Source of the DNA: DASUFF01 sp036274695
Lineage (GTDB): Bacteria > UBA10199 > JACPAL01 > GCA-016699445
Direction: 5' to 3'
NCBI GenBank assembly: GCA_036274695.1
Contig: DASUFF010000155.1
Coordinates: 1-35,712 of the forward strand
Length of the DNA stretch: 35,712 nt
In this document: positions 35,388-35,712 of the stretch, in pieces
Numbering within the stretch: the stretch's first letter is position 1
Layout: every line of letters starts with the position of its first letter
Position numbers and translations under genes: made by a program
Notes under the pieces: generated by a model
Told to the model about the DNA's origin: nothing
The model's input: the letters and a program-made list of their open reading frames with translations, nothing else
Databases searched by the model: none

Positions 35388-35654
35388 ATGAAGAGATCGC
35401 GGTTCACCGAAGAGCAGATCACGCAAATCCTGGCGGAGTTTCGAGCAGGAACCAACCAGAGCGAACTATCTCGAAAATACGGCGTCAGCACGACCACCAT
35501 TTCGAACTGGAACACCCGTTTTGGCGGCATGCAATCGAGCGATGTGCGCAAGCTTAGGGCCCTTGAGGAAGAGAACAATAAGCTCAAGCGGATCGTCGCC
35601 GATCAGGCCGTTGAGATCTTGGCGGCCAAGGACGTCATCCGCCGTTTTTCCTAA
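35388..35654 (+). CDS. IS3-family transposase OrfA
   Basis: An 88-aa helix-turn-helix protein of the IS3 OrfA (HTH_Tnp_1) family. Seen are KRSRFTEEQITQILAEFRAG, ELSRKYGVSTTTISNWNTRFGGM (the HTH) and the leucine-zipper-like LRALEEENNKLKRIVADQAVEIL. GGGAGGAAG, 5 bases before the ATG, supports the start. It ends CGT-TTT-TCC-TAA; the T run there allows a -1 shift into orfB. Confidence 0.9.
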   Translation: MKRSRFTEEQITQILAEFRAGTNQSELSRKYGVSTTTISNWNTRFGGMQSSDVRKLRALEEENNKLKRIVADQAVEILAAKDVIRRFS

Positions 35655-35712
35655 GCCCCAAGGTCAAAAGAGAAGAGACGGAGCGCCTTGTGGGCGGTTT
35701 TGCATTGAGCCG
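35645..35712 (+). CDS. IS3-family transposase OrfB, start only (cut by window end)
   Basis: In the -1 frame relative to orfA, the sequence from 35645 reads FFLSPKVKREETERLVGGFALS and stays open to the window edge. The LSPKVKREE segment resembles the start of the OrfB part of IS3 transposases. A -1 slip on TTT at 35645-35648 would join it to OrfA as OrfAB. The DDE catalytic residues lie beyond the window. Confidence 0.65.

Larger units (their letters stand above)
33658..35712. mobile_element. Left part of an integrated element at the tRNA-Glu 3' end
   Basis: Starts at or within the 3' part of tRNA-Glu and contains the large serine recombinase, a disrupted small gene and an IS3-family insertion. 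The other boundary and a second copy of the tRNA-Glu 3' end are not in the window. The exact left boundary cannot be set by eye. The inference rests on the recombinase being adjacent to and overlapping the tRNA and on its differing base composition. Confidence 0.65.
35318..35712 (+). mobile_element. IS3-family insertion sequence, left part only
   Basis: The left end is placed at TGTCCCCCAAAACTGGAGTG (35318), the TG-start sequence expected of an IS3-family inverted repeat, 70 bp before orfA. orfA is complete. orfB begins in the -1 frame and runs off the window. The right inverted repeat and the target-site duplication are not in view, so the left end is a best guess. Confidence 0.7.

Overview
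The window is GC-rich, densely coded DNA from a Gram-negative bacterium. Evidence for an outer membrane is a TamA-like Omp85 barrel beside its TamB partner, a lipoprotein M48 protease and a second barrel-like protein. The mix of families suggests an uncultivated deltaproteobacterium-like lineage, but no marker gene here fixes the taxonomy. No rRNA and no CRISPR array are present.

Layout. 1-6.9 kb: the 3' part of an amidase, then tamA-like, tamB-like and an ATP-grasp gene, closely packed on the plus strand. 6.8-11.4 kb (minus): a tight run of prohibitin-like SPFH protein, CoA-transferase, egtB and egtD (ergothioneine synthesis), with overlapping ends. 11.4-15.3 kb (plus): an unusual fusion of a degenerate HAD-like domain with a histidine-kinase-type ATPase domain, a DHCR24-like FAD oxidoreductase and a DUF4442 hotdog protein. 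15.3-18.4 kb (minus): a DUF6454-like secreted protein, a divergent diacylglycerol-kinase-like protein and a SAM methyltransferase. 18.5-19.9 kb (plus): an Sfp-type phosphopantetheinyl transferase and the M48 lipoprotein protease. 19.9-25.7 kb: a barrel-ended protein of unknown function and a methyltransferase-like protein (minus), facing a canonical methyltransferase (plus). 25.7-30.4 kb (minus): beta-carbonic anhydrase, VOC protein, a helical hypothetical protein, a fusion of a molybdenum-carrier-like (YpsA/SLOG-related) domain with an RluA pseudouridine synthase, and a hypothetical protein. 30.5-33.4 kb: GlsB/YeaQ membrane protein, a hypothetical protein, a secreted MsrA-MsrB fusion (minus) and a TPR protein.

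33.5 kb to the end: tRNA-Lys and tRNA-Glu, then an integrated mobile element that continues past the window. A large serine recombinase reads into tRNA-Glu and takes its stop codon from inside it. A strong terminator for the tRNA lies in the recombinase 3' coding region. An IS3-family element has inserted into a small gene just upstream of the recombinase.

The best candidates for undescribed biology are the pseudo-HAD/HATPase fusion, the Mo-carrier/RluA fusion, the methyltransferase-like/barrel cluster at 20-25.7 kb, and the recombinase-tRNA junction. All assignments come from reading motifs by eye. No database search was run.
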